Shown here piece after piece: positions 60,601-64,000 of a DNA stretch of 64,000 bases. The stretch's first letter is position 1; each line of letters starts with the position of its first letter. The notes beneath the pieces are model-generated. The model saw nothing but the letters and a program-made list of their open reading frames with translations. It was not told the origin of the DNA and made no database searches. The position numbers were made by a program, and so were the translations under genes. This DNA comes from Diploscapter coronatus (lineage: Eukaryota > Nematoda > Chromadorea > Rhabditida > Rhabditidae), in assembly GCA_964036155.1 (NCBI GenBank), contig OZ038423.1, positions 37,401,249 through 37,465,248 on the forward strand, given 5' to 3'.

Positions 60601-61400
60601 TGTGATAGGCACACGGTGCACATCGCGGATTCACAAATTGGTGAGAATTTCTTTAAAAAAAAAAAAAACAAAAAGAAACAAGTCTTTTCTTTTTGCAATG
60701 ATATTAGAAATGGGGCAAAAACTCTTACGACTTTACATCTTGTTCCATTTTAGAGGCAAAATCGTCATTTTTCAGGGTTCATCGATTTCATCGTGGAGCC
60801 GACTTGTGTGGTGGTGAATGAGTTATTGACGAAGATGGTGGAACCTCTGGTCTCTCTACCCCCCACAGATAGCTTATTTCCTCCCTCTGTCGATGGGGAA
60901 CAGACCAGTCCTTCGAATGCGCTAAGTCCGCTACCTGATTTGTAAGTTACTGTAGTTTTAGTCATTTTCTCTCCTTAATCCTTGGAACAATATTAGTTTG
61001 TGTGTTGGAAATTCACATAATTGTTTTTTTAATTCGCGAATAAACTAAACGAAACTTCAGAAAGGATAACTTGATTTATCGATTATGCCTTTGTTTCAGA
61101 AGAAACAGCTCAAATTCACCATCTTCGATAAGGAAAATCCCGCTCAATTACTGTGGAAAGCTAGACATTCCAACTCCATGGATGAAATATCTTCAGGTGT
61201 ACTTTTCTTTCTGACAAAATGAACTTGGAATTTCAGGAAAACAAGGGCTTCTGGAAAATCCGGGCTGCTAAAGGTTGGAAATCTTATGGATTTTTTCTTC
61301 TAAGTATTGCTTTTTAGAAGAAGAAGAGCGAAAACTGAAAGAGGCCGAAGAACCTAAGCATGAAGGAAATCCAGAAATCAAGCAAAACGGGGTCGAATAA
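47350..61400 (+). CDS. pde-1: PDE1-type calcium/calmodulin-regulated cyclic nucleotide phosphodiesterase
   Basis: Hydrolyses cAMP and cGMP to 5'-monophosphates in the cytosol; PDE1 enzymes are activated by calcium-calmodulin. The common catalytic part has exons 57984-58097, 58144-58204, 58591-58767, 59265-59382, 59585-59665, 59715-59846, 59891-59962, 60006-60119, 60165-60236, 60393-60515, 60561-60640, 60776-60941, 61100-61196, 61236-61273 and 61318-61400. It begins KLRYILHQLNSGQLPLEDLK, then NIEYAALVLETAYMDETRR, the PDE1 N-terminal motif. It carries the catalytic and metal-binding blocks NNPYHNVVHAADVTQ, HDLEHTGHTNNFH, LYNDRSVLENHHASASFRLL and HACDISHPSKPWNLHERWT, so the active site looks intact. 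A charged tail ends IKQNGVE. The 5' exons (47350-47383, 48588-48653, 51837-51954, 52293-52448, 56326-56458) join in phase but their use is inferred; the extent upstream of 56326 is uncertain. Confidence 0.85.
47421..47665. mobile_element. Large fold-back element with about 85-bp arms
   Basis: The left arm begins ATTGCAATTCGACTACTTTA and includes GAGTGTGAGAAAGACGCAAT and GCATTGGCAGGGCAATGT. The right arm is its diverged reverse complement, including GGACATTGCCTCACCAATGC, GTGTCTTTCTCTCCCACC and CAAAGTAGTTGGATTGCAAT. The spacer is about 70 bp. It lies in the first putative PDE1 intron, about 40 bases after the donor at 47384. MITE-like. Confidence 0.75.
48654..51836 (+). other. Long upstream PDE1 intron or promoter region
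   Basis: No convincing exon. One open stretch at about 50460-50601 (ending CRTCHWQSHPILGSLG before GTAAAAG) lacks an ATG and has only weak acceptors, but it also ends in the same phase as the other 5' exons. A CTCTGTCTCTGT run at about 50987-51000 and the pyrimidine-rich area around it precede the ATG at 51837 and look promoter-like. Confidence 0.4.
51837..52448 (+). CDS. Alternative PDE1 N-terminal exons with cysteine-rich start
   Basis: ATG 51837 encodes MADGPCCGRVRAAFCCLRPS and 19 further residues, leaving one base at donor 51955. The exon at 52293-52448 (acceptor CATATCAG) begins with two bases, completes a Gly codon and encodes a hydrophilic Ser/Asn-rich segment (GQVTNENGNSTVQAKERRSS). 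It ends in one base that joins the 56326 exon. Two CC pairs near the N-terminus are candidate palmitoylation sites, which would place this isoform on membranes. All phases agree, which supports real exons. Confidence 0.6.
51993..52197. mobile_element. MITE, family D (copy 1)
   Basis: The ends CCAGACCTAGGGAG and the reverse complement of CTCCTTGTGTCTGG are inverted. The subterminal parts GATCGTCAGAAATTCTTTGC and CCTGACGAAAGTGCTCC match copy 2 at 58331-58450. It fills most of the intron between the two alternative PDE1 exons. Confidence 0.7.
52480..52635. repeat. Inverted repeat in a PDE1 intron
   Basis: GTACGGACAATTTTTCGTG and TGTGAAAAATCGTCCGTATT pair at the ends of a 150-bp AT-rich stretch that begins about 30 bases after the exon at 52448. 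Confidence 0.5.
53300..53710. repeat. Diverged tandem repeat, about 145-bp unit
   Basis: TTTTCATCTGATAATTCTGC followed by TCTGCTCG near 53526 recurs as CTTCATCTGGTGATTCTGCTC near 53673. The block TGGAGGTTGCTTTTTACAGA, then GGGTCGATTTTGGCAGATT, near 53607 has a weaker partner (GAAGGTTGCTTTATCAGTGA) near 53325. It is non-coding and lies inside the long PDE1 intron. Confidence 0.55.
56326..56458 (+). CDS. PDE1 shared linker exon
   Basis: After CGTATTTCAG this exon encodes DSKDRPVSLLRRNDTTAKGK, then KNESDEQSASAKFDNTAALE and TIE. It joins the 57984 exon in frame to give IEKLRYILHQL. The basic RPVSLLRRN part lies just before the PDE1 family N-terminal helix, the area where calmodulin-binding segments sit in mammalian PDE1, but a calmodulin site cannot be proved by eye. 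Confidence 0.7.
56459..57983 (+). other. PDE1 intron
   Basis: A 1.5-kb intron before the first catalytic-region exon. No exon, RNA gene or clear fold-back is seen. Several short open frames are AT-rich and lack splice context. Confidence 0.5.
58331..58450. mobile_element. MITE, family D (copy 2)
   Basis: CAGACCTAGGGAGCACTTTC, continuing GTCAG, at the left and CTGACGATCATCCTCCTTAG, continuing GTCT, at the right are inverted ends. The interior carries GGTAGGTCGCAGAGGGAAAA and GTAGGTCGCAAAGGGTTTCT, matching TTTGCGACCTACCCCC of copy 1. It lies in the intron before the exon at 58591. Confidence 0.75.
59050..59233. mobile_element. MITE, family A (copy 2)
   Basis: TTACTCTCCAT and ATGGAGAGTAC form the terminal inverted repeats. 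The interior is the reverse complement of copy 1 (CCTGCGAGACGCACGCATCG, AAGGCTCGCGGGTACCCC). The right end is only 31 bases from the exon start at 59265, whose acceptor reads TATTTTGAG and not TTTTCAG. The insertion therefore encroaches on the branch-point and polypyrimidine region. Confidence 0.85.
59440..59545. repeat. Inverted repeat in a PDE1 intron
   Basis: TACCCTTATCATTTTGTAGC followed by a T/C-rich part pairs with GAGAGCTACAAGAGGGTAAG on the other side. It is non-coding and MITE-like. Confidence 0.55.
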
Positions 61401-61810
61401 TCACATTTTCTTATCATTTTCCAAACTTTTTGAGATTTCTATCATTCCTCTCCACATTCCTAGTCTTTTTTATCAGCAATAGCTTTCATTTTTTATTTTT
61501 TTGTATTCTAGCTGAATAATTGCTCCATTTTTGTGTACATTTTTGAAATTGTTTTAGATTATTATATAGATACGGAAAGATATAAATATTCATTATTTAT
61601 TTTATATTTTGGATTGAAGTGATAGAGTGTTTAGATCTCTTATTGGGAAATACCTAACTGTAGTGGATTTTGTGTTTTGAAAAGCCCTAGCTTTCGCCTA
61701 ATTTCTTGCGTCGTACTTTGCGTTGAAATAACGCTTATTTACGGCGCAAACTCCTATTTTCAATTTTGAACTTGGTCAATTTTCGCGTTTTTTTCAGAAG
61801 AAGTCGGAAA
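61401..61810 (+). other. Interval between PDE1 stop and TRMT6 start
   Basis: A 410-bp AT-rich interval. It must contain the PDE1 3' UTR and ends with CGCGTTTTTTTCAG (to 61797), 13 bases before the TRMT6 ATG, the layout of a trans-splice acceptor. No separate promoter motif is seen. The same-strand spacing would be compatible with a nematode operon, but is longer than the usual 100-base spacing. Confidence 0.5.
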
Positions 61811-64000
61811 ATGGATGATGAGTTGGGTGAAAATGAAGAGCGTCTGATTCTCGCAGGTCGCTTCATCGCGATTCAGAAGGTTTGACGTCAATTAAAAAAA
61901 AGAAGATTTTTTGCACTTGTAGGTTGGAGCTGAACAAATTCGCATCCTAAAATTCAACCAAAAAAGCAAGCTCGGAATCGACAGGCTCAAATTCGATACG
62001 GACAGGTGGGAATGTAAAAAATCACGATTTTTAGAGTGCACAACTTGAAATTTTCCTAAGCTTTGCTATTTTCTCGATTCTTTCAAATGAAGAGGAATTC
62101 GTAATTTCCAGCGCAATTGGTCGCCCCTACGGTCTGTTCGAAGTTGCGAACGGCAAAGTGCAGCCCATCTCCACCTCCAGGCAATTAGGAGACAAACAAT
62201 TGCCTAAAAGGGGTACTTTTTGCGCTATTGAAAACATTTTTCAAATCGTAAAAAAATATTCCGAAACTAATTTATTAGATTTGCTGGAACTGCCGAAACT
62301 CGTAAGCGGCGACTCGGAGAGTGTGGACGAAGTGGCTGCCGCCGCGTCGGACTGCGCACCGTCGTCGAGCAGCAATCAGAAGAACGAGGCTGGCGCGGGG
62401 AACGTCGTCGATGTGCAAGCGATCAGCCATGACGAGGTGGTTAGACTCAAGGAGGCTGGCATTTCGGGGGATACCTTGGTAGGCTTTTTTAAATAGATTT
62501 TTTAATAGAAAATAATTGTATTTTTATATATTATTTTCTTGAAAATTATCCATTTTAAAAGAACGTTTCGTTTTTTTTAAATATTTATCTGAAAATTAAG
62601 ATAACTCTAATTTCAGGTTGCCAAACTCGTCCAAGGCAGTTCGACCTTCTCTCAGCGCTCCTTATACGGACAGGAGAAATACATCCAGAGAAAGTCGAAC
62701 AAACACAGCTGCCAGGTTCTGCTGCTCAAGCCCACCATTTCGCTTATCGCACAGTCCTACTACCTGAAGGACCCGGAGAGAATCGGCAATTTGAGGTATT
62801 TCATGATTTATTAGCTTTATTTTTTGCAATAATTTATTTTTAAGAAACCCTGATTTTTTATTTTTCAGAGGCGATTTATTGGGCCTGCTTCTTCAGTGCG
62901 GAGGCATTCATTCCAGCAGAAAAGTTCTCGTCTTTGATCAGGTTTTATTTTTTGTATTTCAAAATTTAAATACCTTTTCCAGGTGCTCGGCCTCCTGACT
63001 TCAGCAGTTCTGTCTCGTCTGGGTGGTCAGGGTGCGTGCATCCACATTCACAGAGGCAACACGGCTCAGTCGATTCCCTGCGTTTCTGCAATGAATTACA
63101 ATGAACAGGTTTGTGAATTGCTTTTCTTCTTGAAACTTTAAAAGCACCTCTTATTTATTTTTGAATTAAACAAACTTCTATGATTTTTCTTTTTATTTAC
63201 TAAAAGATTGTTTTTACATTTCTCAGATCATGTCCACCTTCATGCCGGTCCGCATTCAAAGCGCTCTGCAAGGCAAAACTCTGCCCTGGTCAGAGCCAAA
63301 CCAGCAGAATCAGCGGAAGAAAACCCTTGCCCCGACCAAGAACGAATCGGGCAGTTTCACGCTGGACGAGGCGAATGGGGACGGGGAGCCGAGCGCCAAG
63401 AAACCAAGACTGGGAGGAGACAGCACTGATTTGGCTATAGAAGATGAAGAGGTTAGAACAAAACATAAAACAAAAATAAAATATTTATCTCGAGACTTCT
63501 CAAAACTCATCCCGCAAATCGACTCGCAGAAAAATAGCATATCGTTTTATGAGAGAAAAAGAAGACATGCTTTTCCTCTCAACATGGCACTATTTATTGC
63601 CACGGGTTGAATTTTGAGAAGCCTGTTTATCTCTAAACTCAACTTCATTAAATTTTATTTGAAACTGAAGTTAAATTTGAATAATGTTATGAAATGGGAT
63701 GACCTTAAAATTGGGCTTTGAAATTTGTCATAAGTGCATTTAAATCGTATTTTTACCTACTTTTCATTTTCTAAAAATGATGAACGTTTTCAGAACGAAA
63801 CAGAAATGGATGACGTTGAAAAAAGAAGAGTGCTGCGAACTGCCAGGGAGGAAATGGGAATCGCTGTTATGAAGGAGGGAGTGGATTCGCTCATTTTTGC
63901 GACCAGAACCGTAATTGTTTCTCGTATCTTCTTTTGAAAGATACAAAATTTCAGGTCCATCCCCAGAGCCTCCTGGAAAAGCTATATCCTCACTTGAAGA
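61811..64000 (+). CDS. trmt6: tRNA (adenine(58)-N(1))-methyltransferase non-catalytic subunit TRMT6 (partial)
   Basis: Non-catalytic, RNA-binding partner of TRMT61A; together they form the tetramer that makes m1A58 in the tRNA T-loop in the nucleus. Exons begin at 61811, 61923, 62112, 62279, about 62618, 62869, 62982, 63227, 63794 and 63955. The start MDDELGENEERLILAGRFIA and the strand IRILKFNQKSKLGIDRLKFD fit the family N-terminal beta domain. AISHDEVVRLKEAGISGDTL, then SSTFSQRSLYGQEKYIQRK, matches the TRM6 helix block (DIKALKEKG...TTFRDKTEFAQDKYIKKK). The Rossmann-like part SYYLKDPERIGNLRGDLLGL, VLVFDQVLGLLTSAVLSRLG follows without the AdoMet-binding motif, as expected for the non-catalytic subunit. 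An acidic linker lies between. The gene runs off the window at 64000; the last readable exon starts VHPQSLLEKLYPHLK. Confidence 0.88.
63490..63625. mobile_element. Fold-back element in a TRMT6 intron (family B-like)
   Basis: GACTTCTCAAAACTCATCCC on the left pairs with GGGTTGAATTTTGAGAAGCC on the right. The centre GAGAAAAAGAAGACATGCTT resembles the centres at 3730-3920 and 33605-33745. It lies in the intron between the exons ending about 63451 and starting 63794. Confidence 0.55.

Noticed and set aside
1..64000. CRISPR arrays, tRNA or rRNA genes, prophage or bacterial operons
   Set aside because: No regularly spaced repeats, cloverleaf-type B-box contexts or prokaryotic genes were seen. Gene structure is consistently that of an animal.

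Overview
The window is nuclear DNA of an animal, most probably a chromadorean nematode. GC-richer exons are broken by many short AT-rich introns with TTTTCAG-type acceptors, as in nematodes. Several start codons sit a few bases after an unpaired TTTCAG, which suggests spliced-leader trans-splicing. The gene set (EXOC8, NOP58, DEG/ENaC, ARMC5, DAP1, polybromo, PDE1, TRMT6) is purely metazoan. No bacterial, viral or organellar genes, tRNA or rRNA genes, or CRISPR arrays were recognised. The species cannot be named from the sequence.

Layout. 1-4763 holds no recognisable gene, only decayed fold-back repeats. 4764-6661 (+) is a small type II membrane protein with an exostosin-like glycosyltransferase domain. 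11463-7249 (-) is exocyst subunit EXOC8/Exo84, divergent from NOP58 (11886-14823, +) across about 420 bp. 15609-18982 (+) is a DEG/ENaC sodium channel. 28499-19422 (-) is a long ARM-repeat plus BTB protein, read here as ARMC5; a complete small gene, DAP1 (25358-25909, +), lies inside one of its introns on the opposite strand. 29778-45593 (+) is polybromo (PBRM1/BAF180), with six bromodomains, two BAH domains, an HMG box and two C2H2 fingers. 47350-61400 (+) is a PDE1-type calmodulin-regulated phosphodiesterase with a compact catalytic part (57984-61400) and a spread-out 5' part whose optional exons share one reading phase. 61811 to the window end (+) is the 5' part of TRMT6, the non-catalytic subunit of the tRNA m1A58 methyltransferase.

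The genes are mostly unrelated housekeeping and signalling functions, so no single pathway is implied. What repeats through the window is a population of short fold-back elements (MITE-like) in introns and intergenic DNA. At least four families have two or more copies, and several copies sit very close to splice sites. The most unusual items are the phase-matched optional 5' exons of PDE1, the nested DAP1 gene, the 1.7-kb GA/CT-rich polybromo intron that resembles an internal promoter, the substituted acetyl-lysine pockets in polybromo, and the MITE families. Exon boundaries were read by eye from splice signals, phase and family similarity; no alignment or transcript data were available.
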